Of a DNA stretch of 64,000 nt, positions 24,880 to 33,609 are shown piece after piece. Position 1 is the first letter of the stretch. Each line of letters begins with the position of its first letter. Source of the DNA: Candidatus Hydrogenedens sp. (GTDB taxonomy: Bacteria > Hydrogenedentota > Hydrogenedentia > Hydrogenedentales > Hydrogenedentaceae). Position numbers and translations under genes: made by a program. The notes under the pieces were generated by a model that saw only the letters and a program-made list of their open reading frames with translations, ran no database searches and was not told where the DNA came from. Location of the stretch: assembly GCA_035361075.1 (NCBI GenBank), contig DAOSBX010000005.1, positions 4,753 through 68,752 on the forward strand, read 5' to 3'.

Positions 24880-25722
24880 ATGTCGGATTCTTCCTATGCT
24901 CCAGACCGTTCACAATTATATCATGTTCGGTTAGTACGAATATTAGGACAGGGGGGAACGGGTATCGTATATCAGGGAGTTGATACTAAGAAAGGGGAAC
25001 CAGTTGCAGTCAAATTATTCCGTGAGAATTTTTTTAGGAATCGATTACATTTATTGGATTTAGTTCAAAATGTGAAGAAATTTAAGAAGTTAAGGCATCA
25101 CAATTTGGTGCAAATCTATGATTTTATTGATGGGGACGAAGGGCGATGTATGCTTATGGAGTTTGTGGATGGACCTAATTTGAGATGGTATCTTAATAAT
25201 AGACCTTGGAATTTACAGGAGAGGGTTAATATTGTTGTTCAAGTATGTATAGGTTTACAGTTTCTTCATGATAATGGTTTTGTGCATCATGATTTTAAGC
25301 CAGCGAATGTTCTTTTCACAAGAAGAGGTCTGGTGAAGATAGCAGACTATTCGTTGTTCGGTAATAACTTCATATTAGAACTTTTGGATAGAAATATCAG
25401 CCAGCAGATAACCCCAATGTTTGTAGCACCTGAAGTTATTAGGGGTGAACGTGTAACTCCAAAGTCAGATTTATATTCCTTAGGTATTACGATGTATATG
25501 ATGTTTACAGAAAAGCTACCTTTCCCAGTGGATAACCTACAGCAGTTGTATTATTGTCATGTGAATGTGATGCCTGAACATCCTTCTACCGTTAATCCTC
25601 GTTGTCCGATTGCTCTTGGCGATTTGATTATGAAGTTGCTATCTAAAAAACCAGAGAACCGTTTTCGCGATTGTGATGAATTGAGAATCGCCCTTACCAA
25701 TGTAACACAAAGTAGAATTTAG
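24880..25722 (+). CDS. Serine/threonine protein kinase with altered HRD and DFG motifs
   Basis: Single-domain Hanks-type kinase of 280 aa without membrane segment or sensor domain. The glycine loop is LGQGGTGIVYQG (22-33), the ATP lysine is Lys45 (PVAVKLF), and the catalytic loop is HHDFKPANVL with Asp138, Lys140 and Asn143. The metal-binding motif is DYS at 156-158 instead of DFG, and the APE motif is at 183-185. The Arg before the catalytic Asp is His, so it is an RD-minus kinase probably not needing activation-loop phosphorylation. The key catalytic residues remain, so it may be active. It closes the gatCAB-rsfS series, suggesting a link to translation control. Confidence 0.88.
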   Translation: MSDSSYAPDRSQLYHVRLVRILGQGGTGIVYQGVDTKKGEPVAVKLFRENFFRNRLHLLDLVQNVKKFKKLRHHNLVQIYDFIDGDEGRCMLMEFVDGPNLRWYLNNRPWNLQERVNIVVQVCIGLQFLHDNGFVHHDFKPANVLFTRRGLVKIADYSLFGNNFILELLDRNISQQITPMFVAPEVIRGERVTPKSDLYSLGITMYMMFTEKLPFPVDNLQQLYYCHVNVMPEHPSTVNPRCPIALGDLIMKLLSKKPENRFRDCDELRIALTNVTQSRI

Positions 25723-25731
25723 GTTAGGGTG

Positions 25732-25956
25732 TTATACTCCAGTTGTTGTTTCACCTGTTATTGTTCCAGTATCTACGTTCGTGTCTGTATCTGTAGTTTC
25801 ACCTGTAGGACCTGTGGCTTTCCATGGTGATTGGCGTGGAACCAATAACAGTCTGTCTATTATATCTGTTGTGGCTTGGAGCTTTATCTGAAAATTGCTG
25901 ACCTGAGCCACGGCGGGAATAGTTGTAATTGTGAATATATGTTTGTTCTTTTTCAT
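25732..25956 (-). CDS. Small protein with Thr/Gly/Asp-rich tail (second of a peptide pair)
   Basis: 74 aa, AAGGG 8 nt before the ATG. The N-terminal half has QVSNFQ and TTDIIDRLLLV, both echoed in the peptide encoded just upstream (QVVSNFQ, TDQIIEFIFI). The C-terminal half is low-complexity (PTGETTDTDT and similar). Not recognised. Lies 18 nt after the peptide at 25975-26106 on the same strand, so the two are probably co-transcribed. The shared core suggests duplication with later addition of the tail. Confidence 0.52.
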   Translation of the reverse strand: MKKNKHIFTITTIPAVAQVSNFQIKLQATTDIIDRLLLVPRQSPWKATGPTGETTDTDTNVDTGTITGETTTGV

Positions 25957-25974
25957 CTATAGAACCCTTTTTAA

Positions 25975-26106
25975 TCAAGATGTTTTAATAAAAATAAATT
26001 CAATAATTTGGTCAGTAAGTTTTACTAAGAAATCTTTCCATGCTTGAAAATTGCTTACCACCTGCATTTTTGCGGGTTTCCGTGTCAAAACTCGGAGATG
26101 TTTCAT
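25975..26106 (-). CDS. Small peptide, 43 aa (MKHxxxLTxKxA family)
   Basis: Strong AGGAG site 9 nt before the ATG. Sequence starts MKHLRVLTRKPA, like MKHTKLLTQKVA at 13917-14072, and continues with QVVSNFQ, then an amphipathic stretch with TDQIIEFIFIKTS. Basic leader plus hydrophobic C-terminal segment, no cysteines. Function not recognised. It is the first of two linked small genes in the gap between the kinase gene and the ABC-F gene. Confidence 0.58.
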   Translation of the reverse strand: MKHLRVLTRKPAKMQVVSNFQAWKDFLVKLTDQIIEFIFIKTS

Positions 26107-26201
26107 TTTTTAATGCTCCTTTTATTTCAATAATAATACTACTATTTTTATCAAAATAGTATCAAAATGTCAAGTTTTTATTTAATAATATAATATATAC
26201 T

Positions 26202-28085
26202 TTATTCTATCAATGTTTCCCATTCGTTGTAAAGTGAGTTAAGCAGTTCTTTTTTTATTTTTAAGTCTTGGTTGAGTTCCTTAATTCTTTGGAAATTTTT
26301 TGGATCTACGTTTGAGAAAGACATTTCTAACTCTTCAATTTCATTTTCTAATATTTCAATTTGTTTTTCGAGTTCTGCTCTTCGTCTTTCTTTTTTTCGT
26401 TGTTCGCGTTTTTCCTTTTTAGCTTCTTCAATGAGTTCTATTTTATCTGTTCGTGATTTTCTATTATGTGTAGGGGTTGATTCTGTCACTGTAACGTTTT
26501 TTTCTCTCCACAAATAGTGAGAGTAGTTGCCCCAGACCACTTCTGTTTTGTTTTCTTTGAGGACAATAAGCCTGTTGACGATTTGATCTAACAATTCACG
26601 GTCATGGGTTACGAGAATAATAGAGCCGTCAAAGACTTGTAGTGCGTTTTCCAGTGCTTCTCGTGAGGCGAGGTCCATGTGGTTTGTCGGTTCATCTAAT
26701 AGAAGTACATTAGGTTTTTGTAGAATAAGTTTTGCTAAAGCAAGACGACTTTGTTCGCCTCCACTTAATGTCTTTACTTTTTTAAATACATCATCTCCAT
26801 GAAACAGGAAAGCACCTAAAAATGTCCGAAGTGATGATGCTAATATTTCAGGGGCTATATGTTGAACTTCCTGAATGACTTCGTTTTCCGGATTTAAATT
26901 ATGATGGTGTTGGTCATAGTATCCAATTTTTACATTATGTCCAAAACGAATAGTGCCCCCAGTTCCCTTGTGTTTACCGAGAATATGTTTTATTAAGGTT
27001 GTTTTTCCTGAACCATTGGGACCGATAATGCCCATTCGCTCATTTCGGTATAACTGGAATGTTACGTTGTTGTAAAGGACTTTGTCGCCGTATTGCATAC
27101 TTAAATTTTCTGCATGAATAATGAGATGTCCGCTTTGTTTATTAGATTGAATTTGAAAATTTATTTTAGGGTCTACTTTTTTTGGCTCATTAACCAACGT
27201 GGTTTTACTGAGTTGTTTAATACGACTCTGGACTTGCCGTGCCCGTGTTTTTTTATATCGGAAACGTTCAATCCACTCTTCTTGTTTTCTTAATTCTTTT
27301 TCTTGTCGTTCATATAATTCTTGTTGTTTTAGGTATACTTCTTCTTTTGCATTACGATACTCTTCATAGGAACCAGGGTAAGATGTAATTTTTCCATTTT
27401 CGAGTTCTAAAATTCGTGTGGGGAATTTTGAAAGTAAACGTTGGTCGTGTGAGATTAGGATGATGGTTTTATTTGAAGAGATGAGGAAATCTTCAAGCCA
27501 TTCTTTCCCTTCAATGTCTAAATAATTATCTGGCTCATCTAAAAGTAGTACATCAGCATCTTGAAGTAGAGATAGGGCTAATAATAAGCGTGTCTGTTGT
27601 CCACCACTTAATTCATGAAATTTTTGTCCCCAATTTTCGTGAGTGAATCCTAATCCAGTTAGAATTTTTTTAATAAGAGATGGATAATGATACCCACCAT
27701 GTAAATGATAGAAGGATTGTAACTTTGCATATTCATTAAGTAATTCTGTTTGCCCTTGAGATATTTTAGTTTCCAGTATTTTTAACTGTTTTTCCACTTC
27801 CTTTAATTCATTAAAAGAGGTCTCTGCAATTTCGAGTAAAGTTAAGTTTGGTGGGAAAGATGGAATTTGTTCAAGATAAGAGATGCGTGTGTTTCTTTGA
27901 CGTTCAATGATACCGCGGTCAGGTTCCAGTCGGTTTGCAATTAATTGAAACAAGGTTGTTTTTCCACATCCGTTTCGCCCTACAAGTGCAATATGTTCTC
28001 CTTGGTCTACCTGAAAATTTACATTATCCAATACAACTTTTCCTGGGAATGACTTGTAAATATTTTCAAATCGGATTAAACTCAT
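26202..28085 (-). CDS. ABC-F family ATPase
   Basis: Soluble tandem ABC protein of the ribosome-associated ABC-F class. The first ATPase half has Walker A GRNGCGKTT (36-44) and signature LSGGQQTRL with LLLDEPDNYLD. The second has GPNGSGKTT and LSGGEQSRLALAKL with LLLDEPTNHMD. The interdomain linker is charged and carries the P-site tRNA interaction motif region (RYKKTRARQVQSR). A C-terminal coiled coil is predicted from the Glu/Lys-rich stretch at about 555-627. No membrane segment. The stop of the downstream glycosyltransferase gene overlaps it by 4 nt (ATGA), indicating coupling. ABC-F subtype is not assigned; antibiotic resistance is not implied. Confidence 0.92.
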   Translation of the reverse strand: MSLIRFENIYKSFPGKVVLDNVNFQVDQGEHIALVGRNGCGKTTLFQLIANRLEPDRGIIERQRNTRISYLEQIPSFPPNLTLLEIAETSFNELKEVEKQLKILETKISQGQTELLNEYAKLQSFYHLHGGYHYPSLIKKILTGLGFTHENWGQKFHELSGGQQTRLLLALSLLQDADVLLLDEPDNYLDIEGKEWLEDFLISSNKTIILISHDQRLLSKFPTRILELENGKITSYPGSYEEYRNAKEEVYLKQQELYERQEKELRKQEEWIERFRYKKTRARQVQSRIKQLSKTTLVNEPKKVDPKINFQIQSNKQSGHLIIHAENLSMQYGDKVLYNNVTFQLYRNERMGIIGPNGSGKTTLIKHILGKHKGTGGTIRFGHNVKIGYYDQHHHNLNPENEVIQEVQHIAPEILASSLRTFLGAFLFHGDDVFKKVKTLSGGEQSRLALAKLILQKPNVLLLDEPTNHMDLASREALENALQVFDGSIILVTHDRELLDQIVNRLIVLKENKTEVVWGNYSHYLWREKNVTVTESTPTHNRKSRTDKIELIEEAKKEKREQRKKERRRAELEKQIEILENEIEELEMSFSNVDPKNFQRIKELNQDLKIKKELLNSLYNEWETLIE

Positions 28086-28870
28086 ACGTTTTTGTTATGA
28101 CTGTAGTGTTTTTCCCCGTGTTTCCGTTGGATATCCCATAGTTTTGCATATTTTAGATATACAGAGAAGGCAGAAAGTCCACATAGAACCAAGCCGTGAT
28201 AACCATCAAGAAAACCACGGCGTATAAAATACATTTTAATAAATCTCGCGATAGGTCGAAGTGTGAGGTCTACCCATGAGGTTCGTTTTCCCCGTTCATA
28301 GGCATCTTCTGCACCCCATGTTGTAAAACGGTGAGCGGTTTTTAAGTATTCATCAAAATTTCGGTAGGTATCATGGTACATTACTTCATGAATATATCCG
28401 CAGGAACCATCAACAATAACATGGCTGTGAACTCGTTGTTTTTTATATCTGCCTTTTGCTGTGCGAAACAAGCGAAGATTGTAATCTTTATGCCAGCCAC
28501 AATGTTTTATAAGTTTGCCGAAGAAGTATGACATTCTACGAATATAATAACCATCGAGGCTGTTTGGGTCTTTTATTATTTCTTGTATTTTTTTTGCGAG
28601 TTCTGGAGAAACCCACTCATCTGCGTCTAATACGAGTGTCCATTCTGTAGTGATTTGTGGAATTGCCCAATTTCTTTGGTCTGCAGCGTTAATATATTCG
28701 TGGACTACGACATGATTTGTGTATTTCTTTACTAACTCTTCTGACCCATCATTTGTGTTTGGGTCTACTACGCAAAAAATATCGTCAGCCCAGGCGACGC
28801 TCTCAAGACAACGAGGTAATCGGTCACCTGCATTTGGAATTAATGTTAATATGGTGATACCTGGTTTCAT
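28082..28870 (-). CDS. Family 2 glycosyltransferase (WaaE/KdtX-like)
   Basis: Cytoplasmic GT-A glycosyltransferase of 262 aa. The nucleotide-sugar binding segment is ITILTLIPNAGDRLPRC, the metal-binding DAD is in LVLDADEWVSPE (80-89), and INAADQRNWAI is characteristic of the lipopolysaccharide-type WaaE group. A membrane-associating helix occurs near the C-terminus (GYHGLVLCGLSAFSVYL). Probably adds a sugar to a surface glycan; donor and acceptor are unknown. Belongs to a run of three glycosyltransferases on the minus strand. Confidence 0.87.
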   Translation of the reverse strand: MKPGITILTLIPNAGDRLPRCLESVAWADDIFCVVDPNTNDGSEELVKKYTNHVVVHEYINAADQRNWAIPQITTEWTLVLDADEWVSPELAKKIQEIIKDPNSLDGYYIRRMSYFFGKLIKHCGWHKDYNLRLFRTAKGRYKKQRVHSHVIVDGSCGYIHEVMYHDTYRNFDEYLKTAHRFTTWGAEDAYERGKRTSWVDLTLRPIARFIKMYFIRRGFLDGYHGLVLCGLSAFSVYLKYAKLWDIQRKHGEKHYSHNKNV

Positions 28871-28910
28871 AGTATTGTTCGTAGTTGGTTTTAAACCTAT
28901 TTATAAATAG

Positions 28911-29990
28911 TTATTCTATCAATTTTTGATATACCGAAATTGTTTCCTCAACCATTCTTTGAACAGTAAAATAATCTTCAATATGTTTTTTTCCTTGTTT
29001 TGCCATATCTAAAGCTTTTTGTGGATTTTTTAAGATGTAGGTTATTGCTTCGGCAAGTAATGTAGGATTTTGTGCTGGCACTAATAGACCTGTTTTATTG
29101 TTTATAACCATTTCAGGGACGCCACCTGCTTCTGTTGCTACGACAGGTTTCTCACAAGCTAATGCTTCGAGCACGGAGGTACCTAATCCTTCTGACCAAC
29201 TTGAAGAGACATAGACATCAGACATTTTTATAATCTGAGGGATATCTTTCCTATAGCCTAATAGTAAAACGTTTCCTTCTAAGTCATTCGCCGTTATTTC
29301 TTTTTGGAGAGTTTCTTTTAAGGGTCCATCCCCAGCAATTAAAAGCATACAGTTTGGAATTTGTTTTAGTACTTTCTTAAAAGCTTTTATCAGTGTAATT
29401 TGGTCTTTATGTGGAACGAGTGCTCCTGCATTGAAAAGAACATAGGTATTATTATCAATATTAAAGTTGCTTTTTGAATATGGTTGATTTTGAATATGAG
29501 ATAAATCAATTGAACTTCTAACGACACAAATTTTTTGTTCAGGGATATTGTTTTCTTTTAGGATTTTTGCTACATAAAAAGAAACGGGTAGAATTATATC
29601 TACATGGTTATATTTCCATTTTGACACGAAATTATTGTGTGGTGGGAAACTAACACGTCGAGACACAACAATTTTAGGTTTATTATAAAAAAGTTTTGAT
29701 ATTATGGCTATAGAATGGGCATGGCTTGTATGTGCATGAATGATGTCAATCTTTTCTTTTTTTGCTATTTGTGCTATTTTCCATGCAGAATATAAATCAA
29801 ATTCAGAGGAAAGTGGAAGGGTAATTGTTATCACGCCTGAAATCGTATTTAACTTTTTTATAAATTCACTGTCTTTTTTACCGACGGCAAAAATTTTGAA
29901 ACCTTTATTAATTAGACCTTGAATAAGCCAGCATGCTTGTTGTTCACCACCTCTCCATGTCATTTGTTCATCTATGTGTAGTACGTGCAT
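28911..29990 (-). CDS. Family 4 glycosyltransferase
   Basis: GT-B fold retaining glycosyltransferase. The N-terminal domain starts MHVLHIDEQMTWRGGEQQ, with the acceptor-side GGEQQ motif. The C-terminal Rossmann domain has LFNAGALVPHKDQITLIKAF, LLIAGDGPLKETLQ and the donor-binding SSSWSEGLGTSVLEALAC with its E-X7-E. The start at 29990 is chosen because GGAG is 7 nt upstream; it overlaps the preceding gene by 23 nt. An in-frame ATG at 30008 would lengthen the overlap. Substrate unknown. Confidence 0.88.
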   Translation of the reverse strand: MHVLHIDEQMTWRGGEQQACWLIQGLINKGFKIFAVGKKDSEFIKKLNTISGVITITLPLSSEFDLYSAWKIAQIAKKEKIDIIHAHTSHAHSIAIISKLFYNKPKIVVSRRVSFPPHNNFVSKWKYNHVDIILPVSFYVAKILKENNIPEQKICVVRSSIDLSHIQNQPYSKSNFNIDNNTYVLFNAGALVPHKDQITLIKAFKKVLKQIPNCMLLIAGDGPLKETLQKEITANDLEGNVLLLGYRKDIPQIIKMSDVYVSSSWSEGLGTSVLEALACEKPVVATEAGGVPEMVINNKTGLLVPAQNPTLLAEAITYILKNPQKALDMAKQGKKHIEDYFTVQRMVEETISVYQKLIE

Positions 29991-31134
29991 GAAAATACTC
30001 CAGAGCATGAAAATATGCTTCTATCGTTTTATTTATGAATTGTTCAAGGCTAAACATATTGATAGCACGTTTTTGTGCATTTATTCCCATGCTTTCACGT
30101 AATTCGGGATTCTTTACCAGTTCTTTAATTGCCTTTGCCAAAGGTTCTACGGTTCCTGCTGGGACAATTATTCCTTCAATGCCGTCTGATACTATTTCTG
30201 GTAAGCCACCGTAATTAGATGCAATAACAGGTTTTGCCTCTGCCATGGCTTCTTTAAGGCTGAATGAAGATGTGTCGCAGTCAATTGAGGGTAGTACTGC
30301 AATATCAAAAGCCTGGGTGCAGAACGCCATATCTTTCCGATAGCCTGCAAAAACAACCCTGTCTGTTATTTCTAAGTCTTTTACCTGTTTTTTTAGTTCC
30401 TGCTCGAGTGAGCCAGCCCCTAATATTAAAACCTTAACCTCAGGACATTCAGAGGCAATACTTTTTATTGCCTGCAATAAGAAGGTGTGTCCTTTTGCAG
30501 GAGTTAATCGTGCGGAGATTCCACAAACAACATCGGTTTCTTTAAATCCAAATTCGAGTCGTGCTTTTTTTCGCATAACCTCATCAGGCTTAAATTCGGA
30601 GATATTAACACCGTTATGGATAGAACAAATCCGATTTTCTGGAAAGTTGTTTTGTTTAATTAGGTTTTGCCGAACCATTTCGCAAACAGCGATGTGGTAA
30701 TCAGTACATTTAAAGTTTAACCATCGATTAAAATAATGATTTTTTAATGGGTATGTGTTATGACGTGTTCGAACAAGACAAAAACGATGTGATAAAAGTT
30801 CATTTGCGATGGCAGAAGTCCAGTGGTCTTGAGAACCATTTGCATGAATTATGTCTGGTTTTAAGTTGAGAAGGAGATTTTTGAATGTGCGAATGTCTTT
30901 TAACCATGACTGGGGTCTTAAACCACCTTTGAAGTTGAAAATGTTTAAAGGAATGTATTGAAATGTTTTTGAGAATTCAACGAAAATGCTTTCTTTTATA
31001 CATCCAACGTAAACTTCGTGCCCTTGCTGTGTTAAACCATTGGCAAGTCTACAAATATATGTAATTTGCCCTCCACCTTTAATATGTGGGTCGGTGAGTA
31101 AGATTTTTAAAGGTTTTTTATCTTTTGTCATCAT
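29968..31134 (-). CDS. Family 4 glycosyltransferase
   Basis: 388-aa GT-B enzyme, first in the glycosyltransferase cluster. The N-terminal domain has LLTDPHIKGGGQITYICRLA, and the donor domain has ARLTPAKGHTFLLQAI, VLILGAGSLEQELKKQV and LPSIDCDTSSFSLKEAMAE (the E-X7-E region as FSLKEAMAE). Its 3' end overlaps the next glycosyltransferase by 23 nt. Close resemblance in layout to that neighbour suggests a duplicated pair acting in succession on a surface glycan. Substrate unknown. Confidence 0.88.
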   Translation of the reverse strand: MMTKDKKPLKILLTDPHIKGGGQITYICRLANGLTQQGHEVYVGCIKESIFVEFSKTFQYIPLNIFNFKGGLRPQSWLKDIRTFKNLLLNLKPDIIHANGSQDHWTSAIANELLSHRFCLVRTRHNTYPLKNHYFNRWLNFKCTDYHIAVCEMVRQNLIKQNNFPENRICSIHNGVNISEFKPDEVMRKKARLEFGFKETDVVCGISARLTPAKGHTFLLQAIKSIASECPEVKVLILGAGSLEQELKKQVKDLEITDRVVFAGYRKDMAFCTQAFDIAVLPSIDCDTSSFSLKEAMAEAKPVIASNYGGLPEIVSDGIEGIIVPAGTVEPLAKAIKELVKNPELRESMGINAQKRAINMFSLEQFINKTIEAYFHALEYFHARTTHR

Positions 31135-31260
31135 TTTGATTTATATTTTAAACGAATAAATTTAATAATCATAACTTAAGGGGGAAAAAATCATTTTATT
31201 ATACTCAAAAGTGAAGCAGGAATGGTGTTATTTAGGTTTATTATTTTATTGAAGAGGAAG

Positions 31261-31485
31261 TTAATTATTTTCAGGGGTGGTATTTGTTTGTTCCGTTTGT
31301 TGAGGCTCTAATGTGATGTCATTCTGATTATTTAAGGGAATTTCTTCTATTTTTTGGGATTCCTTAAGGATTTCAGAAACTTTTTGATTTACATCATCGA
31401 GATATTGAATGGCACTGTTAAGCTCTTGTTCAATAGTTTCTAATGTCTCATCTTTGTTCATTTTAATTATTTTTTTCTTTTTCAT
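31261..31485 (-). CDS. Small acidic coiled-coil protein of unknown function
   Basis: 74 aa beginning MKKKKIIKMNKDETLETIEQEL, then a helical stretch with heptad-like spacing (LNSAIQYLDDVNQKVSEIL) and an Asn/Gln/Thr-rich tail. AAGGA lies 6-7 nt before the ATG at 31485. An alternative ATG at 31506 overlaps the stop codon of the universal stress gene (TAATG) but has no ribosome site. Last gene of the phosphoesterase-hisB-hisH-usp series. Not recognised. Confidence 0.62.
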   Translation of the reverse strand: MKKKKIIKMNKDETLETIEQELNSAIQYLDDVNQKVSEILKESQKIEEIPLNNQNDITLEPQQTEQTNTTPENN

Positions 31486-31505
31486 AGAAAATCCTTTTTC
31501 ATACA

Positions 31506-32345
31506 TTATTTAAGTCTTGTTAGTAGTACTGGACATTCAGCTGTATGAATAATGGAACTGGTATTACTACCTAATAACCATTCATGAACGCGGTTTTTTC
31601 CAAAGGCACCCATAGTTACAATTACAGGGGAAACTTCTTTGATTATATTTAATATTCCATTTACTGGTGAGTTATCACGGATAAGATGAGAAGTTAGATT
31701 CACTTTATTTGCTTCGAGATAACTGATAGCTTCATTTATAACTTCTTCTTCTGGTGGGTTTGATACATGGACAACATGGCAATTGGTATTCCAGAGTTTT
31801 GTTAGTTCAGCGGATATACGTAATGCTTCTCGAGCGGAAGAAGAACCATCGTAAGCAAGAAGGATAGGTCCTGGATGAAATTCAGACTGATTTGTGATAA
31901 TCACAGGTCTTTTGGAACGGCGTATTACCGCATGTGTTGTCCCTCCCATGAATCCATCTAACCAACGGGTGTGTTCCCCAGATTTAACCAAAATTAAAAT
32001 ATCACATAGTTCGCTATGTTGTAATATACTGCTGGAAACAATGCCAGTTGTAAGAATTTTTTCACAAGGAACATTGTTCTTAATGCATTCCTCTTCACAA
32101 ACATTAAGATATTGCATTCCACGTTCTTCTAATAGTGTTCGTATCTGATTTTGGTAGTTTGTCCATGGAGTCATGCCTAATACAGTTCCGACATCGCGAA
32201 ATAAAGGACCCTCTAACAATTTAATATCAACTACATGTATAAGAATAATCGTTCCGTTTTGTTTTTTTGCCCAATTTAATGCATATTTAAACCCTTTCTG
32301 GGCTTGTTCACTACCATCTATGGGCACTAATATTCGCTGGAACAT
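31506..32345 (-). CDS. Universal stress protein, tandem UspA domains
   Basis: 279 aa with two Usp domains (about 1-145 and 150-279). Each begins with the typical strand and Asp: RILVPIDGSEQAQKGF and PILLAYDGSSSAREAL. The second domain has a complete ATP-binding motif G-X2-G-X9-GS in GAFGKNRVHEWLLGSN. The first has a degenerate version around SGEHTRWLDGFMGG. It starts 2 nt after hisH, so it is probably translated with the histidine genes, an uncommon pairing. Confidence 0.9.
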   Translation of the reverse strand: MFQRILVPIDGSEQAQKGFKYALNWAKKQNGTIILIHVVDIKLLEGPLFRDVGTVLGMTPWTNYQNQIRTLLEERGMQYLNVCEEECIKNNVPCEKILTTGIVSSSILQHSELCDILILVKSGEHTRWLDGFMGGTTHAVIRRSKRPVIITNQSEFHPGPILLAYDGSSSAREALRISAELTKLWNTNCHVVHVSNPPEEEVINEAISYLEANKVNLTSHLIRDNSPVNGILNIIKEVSPVIVTMGAFGKNRVHEWLLGSNTSSIIHTAECPVLLTRLK

Positions 32346-32347
32346 TG

Positions 32348-32980
32348 TTATGATTTATTTCTCCTAATGAATTCACCAAAATTTTTTAGGATGTTAAGTC
32401 CGAATTGCTGACTTTTTTCGGGATGGAACTGGACGCCCAAGACTGCTTTGTCTCCAACCATGCATGGAAATGTAATACCGTATTCACAGGTTGCCAGAAT
32501 GATGGATTTATCCTCTGGTTTGGGGTAGTAGCTATGAACAAAATAGGCATACCCACCTGAATTGTTAGGTAGTAGGGGATTGGTTTTGTCCTTTACGGGT
32601 TGGACAAAATTCCATCCCATGTGTGGAACTTTCAGTCCAGTAGTCTCAGTGGGAGGGAAACGAACTACACCTCCTTTAAAGATACCTAAACCTTCTGAGC
32701 CTCCACCTTCTTCACCATATTCGAAAAGTAATTGTAAGCCTATACAAATACCGAGAAGAGGTTTCCCAGTTTGAACGAATTCTTTAACTGGTTCAACGAA
32801 GCCTTTACGTTTTAAGCCCTCATAACAATCGCGAAACGCACCGACGCCTGGTAATACAGCCGCATCAGCTTTTATTAAGTCAGATGGGTTTTCAGAAATT
32901 ATTGCATCTAACCCAACTTTTTCAAGTGCTTTTTGAGCACTTCTTAAATTTCCCATTCCATAATCGATAATAAGAATCAT
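32348..32980 (-). CDS. hisH: Imidazole glycerol phosphate synthase, glutamine amidotransferase subunit
   Basis: Class I amidotransferase that supplies ammonia to HisF in histidine synthesis. Catalytic Cys79 (LLGICIGLQ), His186 and Glu188 (VQFHPEKSQ) are present, as are DYGMGNLRSAQKAL at the N-terminus and the oxyanion PGVGAF. Its start overlaps the hisB stop by 4 nt. HisF, its required partner, is not in the window. Confidence 0.95.
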   Translation of the reverse strand: MILIIDYGMGNLRSAQKALEKVGLDAIISENPSDLIKADAAVLPGVGAFRDCYEGLKRKGFVEPVKEFVQTGKPLLGICIGLQLLFEYGEEGGGSEGLGIFKGGVVRFPPTETTGLKVPHMGWNFVQPVKDKTNPLLPNNSGGYAYFVHSYYPKPEDKSIILATCEYGITFPCMVGDKAVLGVQFHPEKSQQFGLNILKNFGEFIRRNKS

Positions 32981-33570
32981 GAGTCAATGATACCCTTTGT
33001 CGAGGAACCATATTTAATGTAATTTGGGTTTTCTTGAATGGCGTTTAAGAATGCCTTTGCGAAGGCTTTGAAGATAGCCTCAATGCAATGGTGTGTATTT
33101 TTTCCATATCGCAATAGTATATGAAGAGTTATTTTAAAATGGTTTGTGAAAGCCTTGAAGAACTCTTCTGTAAGTTCAATATCGAAGTTACCCAGTTTTA
33201 CATGTGGAAGTTCAGCGGAAAAATAAAGGTATGGTCTTCCGCTTAGGTCTATCACAACTTCTGATAATGCTTCATCCATTGGGATGACTGCATGCCCAAA
33301 ACGATTCCTTTTCTCCAAATCAGTAAAAAGTTGAGCACATGCTTTTCCGAGACAGATGCCAACATCTTCTACGGTATGGTGTGCATCGACATTTAAATCT
33401 CCCGTTGCTTTTAATTTTATATCGATACCAGCATGTCTTGAAAATAGTGATAGCATATGGTCTAAAAAACCAACACCTGTATTTATTTCAGATATTCCTG
33501 TTCCAGGGTAGCCAAGAATTAAATCAATTTCTGTTTCTTTTGATTTTCGATGGACTTTTGTTTCTGACAT
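32977..33570 (-). CDS. hisB: Imidazoleglycerol-phosphate dehydratase
   Basis: Manganese enzyme of histidine synthesis, the single-domain type of 197 aa without the phosphatase domain of the enterobacterial enzyme. Metal ligands are in GFLDHMLSLFSRH and DAHHTVEDVGICLG (near residues 40-75) and, in the second half, RYGKNTHHCIEAIFKAFA. AAGGA stands before the ATG. Overlaps hisH by 4 nt. Confidence 0.96.
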   Translation of the reverse strand: MSETKVHRKSKETEIDLILGYPGTGISEINTGVGFLDHMLSLFSRHAGIDIKLKATGDLNVDAHHTVEDVGICLGKACAQLFTDLEKRNRFGHAVIPMDEALSEVVIDLSGRPYLYFSAELPHVKLGNFDIELTEEFFKAFTNHFKITLHILLRYGKNTHHCIEAIFKAFAKAFLNAIQENPNYIKYGSSTKGIIDS

Positions 33571-33609
33571 GATGATGTCCTTTTTTTATTATTAAAAAAA
33601 TGATACGGT

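Noticed and set aside
26202..28085. Antibiotic-resistance ABC-F
   Set aside because: The ABC-F signature and domain layout alone do not separate resistance proteins from housekeeping ones such as EttA/Uup types.
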